A stretch of 62,377 nucleotides of DNA from Gnetum montanum (Eukaryota; Streptophyta; Gnetopsida; Gnetales; Gnetaceae), in NCBI GenBank assembly GCA_015680685.1, contig MNCI01020885.1:334980-397356 (forward strand), given 5' to 3'. Position numbers and translations under genes: made by a program. A model generated the notes under the pieces. That model made no database searches. It was given only the letters and a program-made list of their open reading frames with translations, and had not been told where the DNA came from. Below, piece by piece: positions 33,361 through 44,976 of the stretch (within the stretch, counting starts at the first letter, position 1; the number at the start of each line of letters is the position of its first letter).

Positions 33361-35690
33361 ATGTATTCTTCTCATAAGAGTAACTCACCACCTAAGGACC
33401 ACACACGAGACAGTCGGCAAGATAAAACACATAACCAAAATCAGCCAAGTCCTAAACAATATAAGATGACATATACTCATCCCGATGAGTATATTCCTAA
33501 TTTTACTTTTATTCTCCATCAAGACGAACAACTGCAATGGAGAGTTTTGCAAGGTAACATTGTGTTACCCCCAGATCAATCAGTCCCTCGGATGCTTTTT
33601 CGTGCCTTGGCACAGATTGGCATGCAAGAATTATTTGTTGAATACGTTGGTGAAGACTTTTACATGAGGGATTATTATCCCATAGATGCCCAACGTATGA
33701 GAGACTTAAGGTAGGAGAGTCAACATGCACTGTTGAAGGGCAAGTTCTCGCACATCCTTAGCGAAATAGGAGATGAGGAACCCCTTATCACGGGTTATTT
33801 AGCAAAAGATGTTCCCCCTCCTAACGATGATGAGGAGGTTGGGTATCCAAACCTACGATCAACGATACATATCCATAGTTCTGATGCCCGTGAACACCAA
33901 CTATTCACAGAGGGAACAACCACTTATGCTAAGGACAGGCACTTAGATCATCACCATGATCGGGGCCGTAGCAGCCGAAGAGAATGCAAGAAACATCGTC
34001 ATGGTGATGGCTCCCCTTCTTCTTCCCCTTCTTCACATCACTCATCCTCTCCTTCCACATCTGGGTGCAGCCACCATGAACATAAAGGTGAGGACAAAAG
34101 TAAGAAGGACGAAAGACCTCGATGGGAAAGTCGAGAGAGAGGACAAGGGCAAGGACGTAGGGAGAGTAGGGAACAACGTAGACATCACAGGAATCATGAA
34201 AGAGACGATCATGATGAGCCCCTACTCGCAACCTGAAGTATGCTTGACATAACGGAGGCAATTAGGATTCCCACAAGGCATTTAAAGGATAGTCAGATCA
34301 GGCATTTAGACATGAACAACATCCCATGAACAAATCATTTATAGGCATTCCAAAATGCCTGCACCTTGCAGAATATAGAAAATGAGTGGCAAAAACTTAA
34401 GTTGTTCCCAAGGACACTCACCAAGGAAGCAGAGAGCTGGTATCAGTCCTTAGAACCGGAAACCATCAGGAGGTGGAGTACGATGCTAGAACTGTTCAAC
34501 GAAAAGTATCAAACGTACTCTAAAGTTTCCAATTTTTGTAAGCAGATCCAATGCTAGAAACAAGGTACATATGAACCCTTGGATGCTGCCATGGCCCGCT
34601 ACTACACATTGTTACATCATTGCCCAGTCCATGGGTACGCCTAGCGGGATCAACTTTGCCACATCGTGGATGGGCTAAGGCATGAAACTAGAAGAACCCT
34701 TGGAACTTATGCCCAAGGGAGACTCTCACAACTTAGAGCCCATGAAGTACATAGCTTGTTGGAGCAAGTAGCAAAAGAAGAAGGTGAGCTACGCAAAAGG
34801 GAAAGTGCAGAAGAGTACAATCGTGATCCCTCCCTTCAAAAGAGGGGAGTGAAATTTTGTGATGAAGAGGATGAGTCACCAATTGAAGAGTTGGTGAACC
34901 GAAAAACCTTGCCAATCCAAAAATTAACAGCAAAAATAGTGGCTAAGGTAGATGACGTATGGAGTTCCTTAGACTCTAAAATTGAAACTGTCTTAAACAT
35001 TGTAGAAGAGTCTAAGGTAGAACAAAGTAGTGACAAAGGTAAGAAAAAGTGGAGAGATTTAGGCCCTGCACATAACAAGGGTAAGGGACAAATCACTAAC
35101 TCTAATGTGGTTGAGGACTCTAACATAGACAATGACGGTGGATGTGAGATCTACCACTATGACCATCCTAAGGGATGTTGCCCCATCATCTCACATCTAC
35201 AAGAGTCTGGGGTGTATGCACTTAATCCAAGACTCAACCAACGACAAACACCCTAAAGGTTACCTTATCCACAAGGTAACCCAAGGCAGTTCCACCAACC
35301 ACTAACGTATTATCCAAGTGGAACTCCACCATAGCCCATTGGACAGCATCAGCAGTGGTAATACCCACAGTCATGGGGAATGCCATCGCTAGAACATTAG
35401 TACCCTTACCGGCAGCCTGACCCTTATGGATATTATGTGCAGTAGCCGATTTCTCCAAGTGACTCTATGAGTCACACAACCCCCAACCGTCACTACCAAG
35501 TTCGGGAGTACTTCAGAAGGACTCCTTCTCCTTCGGGAGACACTCCATACCCACACCATCCTCCTAATCCAGCCGCACCTCTTCCACCACAAGTAGTTCC
35601 CATAACACCTCCTACTCCAACAATGCAAGGGGAACTTCCTCCTCAACCGCAACAATGTCACGCTACGAGAGCTATAAATATTTAATCTGA
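33361..35690 (+). pseudogene. gag of element G, best preserved copy
   Basis: ATG at 33361 starts MYSSHKSNSPPKDH. The N-terminal domain (HPDEYIPNFTFILHQDEQ; GNIVLPPDQSVPRML) runs to a stop at 33712. After it, 33733-34236 holds a linker and then a strongly Ser/Arg/His/Asp-rich stretch (about 33950-34220) resembling RS domains of splicing factors. The gag core spans 34366-34557 and 34666-35060 (LKLFPRTLTKEAESWYQSLE; MDGLRHETRRTLGTYAQGRL). A zinc-knuckle-like CEIYHYDHPKGCCP lies near 35140-35185. A Pro/Gln/Tyr-rich tail reaches 35685. About four stops break the frame. Gag would form particles and bind RNA. Confidence 0.85.
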
Positions 35691-35959
35691 TGTTGGTTCT
35701 AACAACTGTAAAAAGAGAAGACCTTACTTCAGAACCAAAATCCCAAACAAACTCTCGCAATAACAAGCGGTTGAGCCCATGTACACTCCTCCACCATCTA
35801 ACACTTTGGAGCACCCTTCCATCCAAAAAAAGAGCGTAACGCATACGGTTATGTTAACGCATACCGTAACCGACTAGATCAAGGTAGGCCACCTTCCTAG
35901 GATATTAACTAACCTTGGGAGTCCTTTAATCTACCTTCAAGTTGCCAGAAATGAACTAC

Positions 35960-36390
35960 ACAGGGCTCTTCTAGACTCAGGTTCTGGAGTTAACTTGATT
36001 TCACGAGAGATGTATCATGCCTGGAACCTACCCCAACTTAAGAAGAGCAACATCCAACTAGAGTTGGTAGACCAGTCCATCACCATTCCCTTGGGATTGG
36101 TGGAGGACATCATTACCACTGTGTGTGGTTGGCCTTACCCAGCTGATTTCCTGGTGATTGAAGTTAATAACAACAAAGGGGACTTCCCAATTATAATGGG
36201 AAGGGCATGGCTAAGCACAATAGATGCATGCCTTAGGATCCGTGATCTTTCCTTAGAAATCTCTAAGATAAACATATGTGAAAAGATCGAGAAGAGTAAA
36301 GTTCCATGCATCACATACAGTGATTCATCGAGTCATGACATGGAGGAAATGCCTCCATGTAACAGGTGTGCCCTTGAAATGTTGAAATAA
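35960..36390 (+). pseudogene. Aspartic protease of element G, active site intact
   Basis: ALLDSGSGVNLIS at 35959-35997 holds the Asp-Ser-Gly active site. It runs on without a stop through EMYHAWNLPQLKKSNIQLEL, VEDIITTVCGWPYPADF and FPIIMGRAWLSTIDA to a stop at 36388. No RT follows, so the usual Gag-Pol context is lost. The domain itself could still fold. It is fused upstream in frame only loosely, since a stop (TAG, 35875) precedes it. Confidence 0.85.
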
Positions 36391-38590
36391 AGATGCATGT
36401 ATGTAGCAATCACACAAGTAGTAGACACCCTGTGGTTGACAGCTACTAGAAGGAGCAAAAAAATGTGCATAGAACGAACTGAGGAAACCCATGCCAACAA
36501 CGAAGGAATAGACACATTGAAATATGAGTGTCACCAACTTCCACCCCTCAACCTAAGATCATCAATTGGGAGAAGTTGGGCACTTCTTAGAAATTCAAAC
36601 AAATGCTCATTATTTTGAATCTCTCCCTTTCCACTCAGTCATGGGGGAGATGGCCACCTATGCTGATCATATGGGGCCCTCAGTTCTTTTTCGATTTTTG
36701 TTTTACAACGTTTTTGTTTTACACATTTTTTTTTACAAATTTCTTTAACTTTTCTAATTTTTTTTTTACAAATTTATTTAAGTTTTCTAGTTTTTGTTTT
36801 CCATCATCATTATACTTTTCCACTTTGTGTGTGTGTGTGTGTGTTCCACCCTGTAAGTTTATCCCATAATAAGTGTTCAGAATGATGGTATGAATTGTTT
36901 TCATATTAATTGCTAATGTTTGGATTTTACCTTTAATTAACAATGTTGATACTAAGGTATGTTTCTTTTGATATGACAGGCAATGAGATCACTCCATCCA
37001 TCCATCCATAACACTCTATGGTCTCTCTCAGCTTAGAAATGTACAGCCTTCCTTCTAATAAGAACTTTAACGAATCAGTGACTAGGCATTTCTCAAACTA
37101 AGTAAGGACTCAAGGATTGAAAAGGGTGTGACTTCAAGGGAACTTGATGCTTTTGTGTTGGTCATTCTCTTGGGTGCTTGAATGTTTATTCTTGAGTTTT
37201 CTTACCATTCCGATGTTACCCAATTATCGAAAGCTGAGACAATAAAAACAAGAAGTCTTTTCATGGTGTGGTTCTCACGCATAAAAACAAAAAACCAAGA
37301 AAAAAAACTAAGTGAGAATTCAAAGCACACCCCTTAGACGAAACAAACTTGGGCTACAAGCATTGGTTATGGAACCAAAATTCTTCCCTCTAACTAAGGC
37401 CCTTCTCGCTTCCCATTCTCTCCTTTGTTTCATCGGAATGGTGGTGGCTCTTGGGGGAAGCATTCTCATTACTCCAGTTTATTGTTTAGCCAAACGCATT
37501 GATGCGAAGTCACTAGATGTGGTTGGTTTAAGGTCGAAGTTGGAATGAGACTTGCTAAGTCACATTAATCATAAGACACACAAGGGGCTGTACACCACCT
37601 TGTTCTTGGGATTCCATTCTATTCTCTTCTCTCCATCCTTCTCTCCACTGTTCACCTCATTACCAGTTGTATCATTAGTGTATATATTTTGGTTGATGCA
37701 TTGTTTTCTTTTAGGTAAATTCTTGCAGTTAAGACTTTAACTCTTGTTCCAAAGGACATTCCCGGAGCCTACGGACTCTTTGAATGTGGGTTTGTCATGG
37801 CATTAAGGGCATGAGCCTGCTTTGGGGAGGACCCACTGACATTCCTATTTGGAGCATCTGTTAACTTCTTTTCCCTAACATTCTTGCAATTACCTTTCTT
37901 TTGTTCATTACCATCTTGACATCCATTTCATCAATGCTTTAGTTGTCCCTTTTATCTATCCTTCTTACTCTTTTTCTTTCTCCATTCTAACGCTACCGGA
38001 GGTTCAGGATTAGTCATGGGGGTACGAGGCCTGATTTTTTTAATTTTCTCCTAGCCCCAAAATTTTTGATTTTCTTCCTAACCCCTACACCTTCGGTAGT
38101 CATTAGTAACATATTCCTAGATCCATATCAGCCATACCACAACCTAACCAATGAACTTACACCGAAGCAAGGTATTAATTACATGATGATTCATTTACCC
38201 TTGCTAATTAAGATTATGTTGTGTGTGCAGATGGTGACCATGCAACAACGGATGGGATCTGGAGCAAACACTTGGAATGGAGTAATGCTGAAGCAACTAT
38301 GTAAGGAACAAGATCAATGGCGCGCTTATGGATGGACAACGAAGGTGCAATCTTGGTGTTGGCAATAGTAACACTTCTTTCTCTCTCTCTTTCTCAGCTA
38401 CCAACTAAGGCCTGATGTCATTGTAATAAGGTGTTCACCCTTGTTGTCATGAACACCAGTTTTGTCAAGTCTTGTAATAATGATCCATTCACATGTCATC
38501 CCATTAGTTCCATTCCCCTCAATAATTTCATACCTTCCTGATATTATCGTAAAGAACTTGAGGAAGAGTTTTCATTTAGTCATGGGGGTA
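36391..38590 (+). other. Deletion junction and 3' region of element G
   Basis: 36391-36597 matches the pre-RT leader of H. From about 36600 the text matches sequence after integrase (CTCATTATTTTGAATCTC, then CAGTCATGGGGGAGATGG at 36636-36653). The 3' region follows with T-rich repeats (36720-36800), a GT microsatellite (36826-36844), a branch-like TACTAAG with an acceptor-like GACAG near 36978, a second purine tract (38011-38022) and the final one (38578-38590). At 38231 an ATG after GTGTGTGCAG starts a 45-codon frame ending at 38368 (MVTMQQRMGSG). Confidence 0.75.
36826..36844. repeat. GT dinucleotide microsatellite
   Basis: About nine GT units. The matching place in H (59100-59130) is instead TTTTTG-type simple sequence. 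Confidence 0.8.
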
Positions 38591-39551
38591 TGATGAGACG
38601 TGATTTGCACAAGCTGCGATATCGCGTACATGATATCGTGGCTGCTACGATTTCGCGTCGTCCCTGCGATATCGCGTATGCGATATCGTGGTCCGCCACC
38701 AAATCTATAAATAAGAGGCAGCGCTCCTTTCATTTCTCATCCTAGGCTTAAAGTAGGGAAACTCTGGCAGTTTGATCACTTTAGAGATAGAATATTTTCC
38801 ATGTGCCCGCAGTAGGAGTCCCCAAGTGAACGAATCTTTATTCGAGCAGCTTTGTACCTGAACACAAGTTGTGTACGGCAATAAAGACAACCTTTGTGGA
38901 TAAACCTTGTAGTGCATGGAATAGGTTTATTACCTGTTATTTATTACCTGCATTAGCGCGGCATGAGTACGACTTGATTACAAGCATTGACAAATGTATA
39001 CGGCTAATCAACGAATCGGCTACTCATCATGATTAAATTCTCTCACCCTTATCTCCTAGAGTGCAGAATGAGTACGACTTGATTACAAGCATCTATGGGT
39101 GTGTACGGCTAGTCAAGGAATCGGCTACTCGTTATGTTTAGGCTAGTTAAGTACCTCAGTATGACCACTTCGAGTACATGCGTTACGTGTGGTGATCCTA
39201 GTAACGATTAGCATTTGGTGGCCACAGTTGCATAGTTCAAGGTGTGTACGATAAGTGGGAATAGATGCTGACGCTAGTTAATTTAGACTTAGTCCTTAGT
39301 TAGAGTTAGCTAGTTTCTCAACCCTTCACCTCAATAGCATAGGAGAAAAACAGAAAAGCTATAAAATCATATACCTCAGACTTACTTAACCATACACCAT
39401 GACAACAACAAGTAAGTCTGGGAAGACAACGAATGATTAACCCCAAGTGTTCCATGGGGCATTTAGGCATTTAGTCTACGGAGTTTGACCAGATCGCGCG
39501 TGCTACGCTCGTTTCATATGGTTGAGTGTAGGGGTACCTCACCACTCATCA
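38591..39551 (+). repeat. 3' LTR of element G (961 bp)
   Basis: It is the partner of 32240-33218 with the same ends and the same 105-bp internal near-repeat (38965 and 39070). U3 has GCGATATCGCG palindromes at 38614-38690 and TATAAATAAG at 38706. The differences from the 5' LTR are mostly transitions, several at CG sites, plus small indels in the palindrome zone. Confidence 0.95.
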
Positions 39552-40915
39552 CATGTCCTATAGAGAAAGAGGATGCCCAACTACATGATATAGATTATAA
39601 TGAAACATTCTCACCAATAATATGGTTAGCTTTTGTTCATCTCATTTTTGCTATAGTTGCATATCTAGACTTGGAACTTTGACAAATGAATGTTAAGACT
39701 ACATTTCTCTATGGAGAACTATATGAGAAAATTTATATGATGTAACCTAATGAGTTTATAGTAAAAGATCATGAATTCATGGCTTCAATCCATTTATGGA
39801 TTAAAACAATCATCCAAATAGTGGTACTTTAGATTCCATTAAGCCATTAATACTGAAGGAGTTATGATGATCAAAGAAGATATCTACGTGTATGTCAAAA
39901 GATTCAATAAAAGTTTCATTATCCTTTTCTTACATGTGGATGATATTTTACCACTTAGTAATGATAAAGAGATGGTTATCACCATAAAAAGGTGGTTTTC
40001 CTCAAACTTTCAAATGAAGAACATGGGTGAAGTAGATTTTGTGCTTGTTGTAAAGATCTTGAGGGATCATTTAAGAAGGTTTTTTGGTTTATCATAAGAA
40101 ACTTACTTGAATAAAACTATAAGTAATTTAAAATACATAATTATAAACCCATTGATACACCCACTACTAAAGGTGAGAATTTCAGCCTTAATCATTGTTC
40201 CAAAGCTCTTAAAGATACAGAGAAAATGAGCCACATTCCATATTCTTATATATTTAAAAGCTTGAAGTATGCAATGATGTATACTCAACCTAAAATATGC
40301 TTTGTGGAAAGTCTAGTTACTTATTACTAGTCAATTCCTAGAATTACACATTAGAAACTAGTTAAGAGGATTCTCTACTATTTGAGAAGGATTGTGGACT
40401 ATATACTTTGTTATCAATGATTAGATTTGCACCCATGAATTATAATGATGTTGATTGGGGTGGTGGTCTCAATGAATGTAAATCAACATTGAGATATTCT
40501 TCCTTGCTAAATCATGACATTATATCTTAGAGCAACAAGAACCAGAGTTGTAGCATTATCCATCATGGAGGCAAAGTTTGTTACATAATCAATAATAACA
40601 TAAGAAGCCATTTTTTGAGAAGGTTCATTCAAGCACTTAGAGTTGTTGCAAATGCATCAAAACCCATGGCAATCCATGTGAGAGCATGGAAACACTTGCA
40701 TATTCAAAGGATCCCAAGTTTCATGGAAAAATCAAGCACATTGATATAAAATATAATTTTTTTCAAGAAGTAATGACAAAGGAGAAAGTGATCTTGCAAC
40801 ACATTTCTATAAGTCAAATGGTAGTAGATCCTATGACTAATCCCATTCCTAGAGATGTATTTATGGCTCTTGTTAAAGACTTGGGGCTACATAGAATTAA
40901 ATTGCATGTATGAGT
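39552..40915 (+). pseudogene. Rest of copia reverse transcriptase and RNase H
   Basis: RT continues with DIDYNETFSPIIWLAFVHLI, VKTTFLYGELYEKIYM (39695-39742) and FIILFLHVDDILPLSND (39913-39963), in which the catalytic HVDD is a variant of YVDD. Then FQMKNMGEVDFVL follows. RNase H is read in pieces, with IMEAKFVT (near 40565) and HIDIKYNFFQEV (40740-40775), ending with QMVVDPMTNPIP and FMALVKDLGLHRIKL (40817-40905). Stops and shifts are many. Confidence 0.85.
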
Positions 40916-41912
40916 GCTCACTTTTTATATCATGTATTGAGAATATTTTTCATTTATGAATATAATTTCTCTTTCATATGCGACGTAAGTGTTTCCTCTT
41001 GCATGTATATGAATCCTATGAGTATATCATCAGGCTTGATTTATTTACTCACATGAACAATCATCCTTTGGTGATTGTAGAATAGTAAGAGAGGAATGGT
41101 ACATCTAAGGTGTTGTCTTGGTATATAAACAAGATGAAGTCTTTATAAGGATACTGAAGATGAATAATCCCATGATTTATATTAACCTAAATGTTAATGT
41201 TAGATGAAAGTTATTTAGAAGGAACTAAGCTAAGATTTGTGTGATTTTAAAGAGAAAAACATATGCTTACTTATAGTTGAGACTTTCTACCATAGCATGT
41301 ATTTCATGGTATATCTACTAATTGATCAAACATAAAGAGTTAAGTGAATGGATCTATGGTTCCTCCTTGTGTGATCCTGATGGATATAACATAGTTGTAT
41401 CACATAAGTACCCTTTTTGAACCTTTAACTATATCATGAAGTGCAAGGTTGGTGATTGCTACTTTAGAATGTTACTTATGGTAATGAATGATGTGGTCTC
41501 TTAGGACATCACCAAGAAAGTAGTTGATTTAGAGCTTACTGACATTAGAGAAATGGGAAGACATTTTGATTACATCTATACACTTTATAGTGGATAGGTT
41601 ATATTACCTTTAAGTGATGATGTGATCATGAATATCTTGCATCACACATAATAAATAAGAAGTTAAGTATGGCTCTTAGAGGGATTATAGATACTTGGAC
41701 TAATTTTCTTTTTAATATATCTTAATCATCTTCAAGCTGTTGTAGAGTTGATGTCTCTATGTTGGCCTTAATTGGTTATTAATATAAAGCTTCCAAACAT
41801 AAAAGAGAACTTGATAAGTAGCACCATGGATTTGCATATGTAAAAGAAATTAGTTATCAGATGAGCATAGTTGGGCCTTTATGGTATATCTCATTATGTT
41901 CAAAGGGGGAAA
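40916..41912 (+). other. Copia 3' region with purine tract
   Basis: About 1 kb follows RNase H before the LTR, longer than in most copia elements. I found no gene in it, though it may hide an insertion. The purine tract CAAAGGGGGAAA at 41901-41912 abuts the LTR. Confidence 0.6.
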
Positions 41913-42540
41913 TGTTAGTTTCATGCATTGCCTATATGTTTGGTGTTCATGATTAAGCATGTTGAGATAGACAAGAGTGGCTATCATTACTAAGAAGTGG
42001 CTACTATTACAAGAATAGTGGGTCAACATGACCACTCATATCACTCACCCCACTCACATAACTTTTTCACCACTTTTTCTACTTCTTGCCTCTTCACATT
42101 TAAGACTCTATAAAAAGGCTTTAGGTCTTGCTTTGGACATTGGTCAATCCATAGTCCTATAGTGGAAATTGCACATAATCTCTCTTTAGTTTATGTTTTG
42201 GTTTCTTTGCCTCTAATATGTCCTACCTCCTAGGTACTATTTTTTTGTTGTTGCCTTCCACAGATCTGGCATTACTACCTAACGATAGACTCACTCTCTT
42301 GTAGCCACCGCTTTGTTGATCATAGTTGTGGTCTACCGATTACTGCATCTATCACCCTATTGCGCTATAGCATGCTCCTACTACTCTCTCAGGATACTGC
42401 TCTTGCCTATTGCTTGGGCCACCCAACATCTACTTCTACTACCTAGCTTCTACCACCTCCATCCTACCACTACTTTGCTATCACTAAATTGTAAATTTTT
42501 CTTTCATTGCAAATCCCTCTTCCATTATTGCAACTCAATA
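41913..42540 (+). repeat. 3' LTR of the split copia element (end approximate)
   Basis: It starts TGTTAG after the purine tract. A TATA box, TATAAAAAGG, is at 42109-42118. Downstream text is rich in CTACTAC-type triplets. The right end could not be fixed because the 5' LTR is missing; 42540 is an estimate. Confidence 0.6.
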
Positions 42541-44249
42541 CTATAACTAATGTGTATAATTAATGATATTGCTATAGTCATTATTCCTAACTATGAAAAT
42601 TCAACTAAAAGTCAAACTAACTTAATTATAGCTTTATATTATATATCTATAATTTTGTTAAGAGGATCTTCTTAGGAGATAAGGAATAAGGTATTTGTAT
42701 AAAAAATTTCATGAAAAATAACAAGATTTTTATATCAAAAAATTCATGATCATAGTATAAAGAACAAAATTTGTGCATCATGTACCCTAAGCTTTCACTC
42801 ATAACATTACATTTATATTATGAAAGTTAGATATTAACTCAACAAAGTGACTACCTAAGATAAGATGTAATAAGAAAAGATCATATTGAGCTTGTTTTGC
42901 AATATTATATTTTTTTCTGAAATGTTCAGGTTGAAGGCAATTAAGAAAATCATGCTACTCGTCCTTAAGATCTATTGAGCAATATGGCCTTCATTAGCCT
43001 TCTCTTTATAAATTTACATTCATCCTCTACTTTTTATTCTAAGATGATGTAAACTAAACAAAGCTTGTTGATAAAAATAACATCTCATGGGGAATAAATC
43101 TCATAAATAGTGAACTGCAGAGTTTAAGTGACTAGCTCTTATGCATTCCCATGAAATTTTTGTCTTGCCTTCTACATTTGACAATAATTTTGTTAAAATC
43201 TATTGTCAAACCAACTTTCCAATTTGTTTTGGATTACTTTGGATCTCCTTTAATGAAATATCCTAAATGTTTAACCATTATATCCTTTGCAGATACCATC
43301 CCTACTCTCTTTTTTGGGTTCAAGAATTACTTTAGAAATTTTGATTTATTTTGTTTTTACTAAATTTTTACAAGAAAGCAGTAACTTACAAATTCTGAAA
43401 ATAGATATTTACTGGTGCATGAAAAAAATCACTTGCGAATTACCCATTGAATATCCCATACCATCCTGCTGTGAAATTTTTCCCTTCCATGAATTTTGAG
43501 AAGATTAAATGCTTAAAATTCCCTGAATTTTGACTTAAATAATTTTGCTTGCATGTAAAGGATTTTGTCGCCAAAACTGCTAAAAACGGCCGCAGAAAAA
43601 GCACAAAATTAAAATTTTGATCAGTAGTTTATGGCTTTCAGTTCAAATGGATGGCTTATGGGGTACAAGGCTTTATGTTCATAAGTTCTTGCGTCTGCTG
43701 CGAACTCAATAAATAAGGTGAGAAAAGCTTTGGGTGAGGCAGAAATGGCATGGCTTTGCAACAAACAAGTGCAGTGCCCATAACAAGGTTTTCTTGCCAT
43801 GTATTTTAATGTTTTCTTTTTATTACCTCTCAAGGCGTAAAGTCTTCGGTAACAATAGAGTAAGAATAGAATCTCATTATCTCTTACAAGTAGAAGATAA
43901 AAGGTTCCTTCTGAAGAAAGAAATTTGCACCTACAACCGTAGTGCTGGTGAAAAAAATAAAACAAAGATCATAAGTTGTGGTATATTTTGTTTATTTCAA
44001 ATACAGCAAAGAACTTGCACTCATGGTTACATACTCTTAATGGGTATGATAAAATACTCTAGGTTACAGTTTTCAAAAAAAGAAAGGAAATAAAAGTTGT
44101 TACAAGTAACCAGATCACAGTTGCTGATGGATAATTAATATAATGCTCTAGATTCACAATCACGAATGGATCATGGATTTAAAGCTCTGGATTCTTCTTG
44201 ATTATCTTATCAGTATCCTTACGCATAAGAAAAATAAGCTACATGAGCT
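42541..44249. other. Spacer between copia and the VQ gene
   Basis: No certain gene. Reading frames at 43151-43363 (plus), 43621-43965 (minus) and 43734-44093 (plus) are of chance length and overlap. The first has a weak, doubtful resemblance to an mTERF repeat. The part nearest 44249 should be the 3' UTR of the VQ gene. Confidence 0.45.
43991..43996 (-). terminator. Candidate poly(A) signal of the VQ gene
   Basis: AATAAA on the minus strand about 255 bases after the VQ stop codon. This is a plausible plant near-upstream element, inferred from sequence only. Confidence 0.35.
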
Positions 44250-44693
44250 CTACTTCACCATTTGCGAAGTAGTAGCATCAACACTAGCTGCAACGTCAGG
44301 AAACTCACAAATTTGAAGACTAGAATCTGGAGCAGCAGTACCACGACCGCCAAATAATGGGTGATCTTGCCACGAAGTCGAAGAAGGTAAGACCATCATT
44401 CTTGTTGGCCTAGGCTTCCATATTTTGTCATCTCTGTTGTTGCACTGTTGCTGCTGTTGCTCATTCTCTTCCAGGGAGGAAGGCATTCCTGTGAATTTCT
44501 GCACTTGTTCTTGGAAATTCTCCATGTCTGTCTTGATCACAATGGTGTCTGAATCCTTCTCAAAAGATGATGATGAAGCAGCTTCTGTGATCCTGCACCT
44601 CTTTCTTGCATTATTATTATTATTATTATCGGCATGACTGCACTGTTTTCCACCTGCCTTTAGTTCTTCCCAGCTGCGAAACCAATCCGACAT
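44250..44693 (-). CDS. VQ-motif protein (147 aa)
   Basis: This is the only intact host gene recognised. ATG at 44693 (MSDWFRSWEELK) is the first Met in the frame; the frame is open further upstream but without ATG. The stop is TAG at 44250-44252. The hallmark FQEQVQKFTG at residues 60-69 fits FxxxVQxxTG, and IVIKTDMEN before it is also typical. Asn and Gln runs (residues 23-28 and 79-83), a basic KKRCR-like patch (NARKRCR, about 28-34) and a Ser/Pro-rich C-terminus suggest a nuclear, mostly disordered cofactor. VQ proteins usually bind WRKY factors or are MAP kinase substrates in stress and defence. No intron is needed, as in many VQ genes. The exact subfamily was not determined. Confidence 0.88.
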   Translation of the reverse strand: MSDWFRSWEELKAGGKQCSHADNNNNNNARKRCRITEAASSSSFEKDSDTIVIKTDMENFQEQVQKFTGMPSSLEENEQQQQQCNNRDDKIWKPRPTRMMVLPSSTSWQDHPLFGGRGTAAPDSSLQICEFPDVAASVDATTSQMVK

Positions 44694-44710
44694 GATATTG
44701 CTGCTCGAAT

Positions 44711-44814
44711 GTTCGTGTATGTTACTGAAATTGAAACTGTACTGAAGTCCGTACACCGTATGGTTCGTGTATGTTACTGAAATTGAAATTGTACTGAGGT
44801 CCGTACACCCTATG
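44711..44814. repeat. 52-bp tandem duplication in the VQ leader
   Basis: Copies at 44711-44762 and 44763-44814 start GTTCGTGTATGTTACTGAAA and differ at only a few bases. The duplication lengthens the leader and creates most of the upstream ORF. Confidence 0.9.
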
Positions 44815-44817
44815 CAT
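44722..44817 (-). other. Upstream ORF in the VQ leader (31 codons plus stop)
   Basis: ATG at 44817 opens 31 codons to TAA at 44722-44724, in another frame than the VQ protein and ending 28 bases before its start. If the TATA box below is used, this small ORF lies in the mRNA leader and could lower translation of the main protein. Confidence 0.4.
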
Positions 44818-44860
44818 CTATTGGGTATACTACAGTATCTTTTAAGGCAAATTGGGGGAT

Positions 44861-44870
44861 GTTATATAGC
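44861..44870 (-). promoter_or_regulatory. Candidate TATA box of the VQ gene
   Basis: GCTATATAAC on the minus strand lies about 170 bases before the VQ ATG. It implies a start near 44835 and a leader of about 140 bases. Confidence 0.5.
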
Positions 44871-44897
44871 GAAACAACCCTAGCAGCCTTGCTCGTG

Positions 44898-44976
44898 CGC
44901 CGCGCATGCAGATTCAAGTTCAACAATGGCTGCTCGCCGCGCATGCAGATTCAAGTTCAACAATGGCTGCTCGCCG
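44898..44976. repeat. 37-bp tandem duplication upstream of the VQ promoter
   Basis: The unit CGCCGCGCATGCAGATTCAA and onward occurs at 44898 and again at 44935, followed by a short third start. It contains GCATGC (an RY-like element), so the duplication doubles this motif upstream of the TATA box. Confidence 0.85.

Larger units (their letters stand above)
32240..39551 (+). mobile_element. Element G: Athila-like gag-protease element lacking RT and integrase
   Basis: LTRs at 32240-33218 and 38591-39551 are flanked by exact CATGT at 32235-32239 and 39552-39556. Inside are a tRNA-Asp primer site, gag, protease, the 3' region and a purine tract. Compared with H, about 2.9 kb (RT, RNase H, integrase) is missing. 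The break is near 36597-36610, where text matching H 56020 passes into text matching H 58900. G could have moved with enzymes supplied by relatives, or the deletion could be later. Gag and protease are better kept here than in D, E or H. The host is the copia element. Confidence 0.93.
32030..42540 (+). mobile_element. Old Ty1/copia retrotransposon split by element G
   Basis: RT begins before 32239 and continues at 39557 once G (with one copy of its target duplication) is removed. The order integrase-less 5' remnant, RT, RNase H, purine tract and LTR is that of Ty1/copia. Gag, protease and integrase were not found upstream, so the 5' part is lost or too decayed. The 3' LTR starts at 41913. Confidence 0.8.

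Noticed and set aside
33929-34261. Minus-strand ORF of 110 codons in G
   Set aside because: Shadow of the RS-like gag linker on the plus strand.
42313-42546. 77-codon ORF with many Leu, Tyr and Cys
   Set aside because: Lies in the copia LTR and reflects CTACTAC-type low-complexity sequence.
44250-44756. VQ protein beginning at 44756
   Set aside because: That codon is GTG on the minus strand. The first ATG in frame is at 44693, giving 147 residues.
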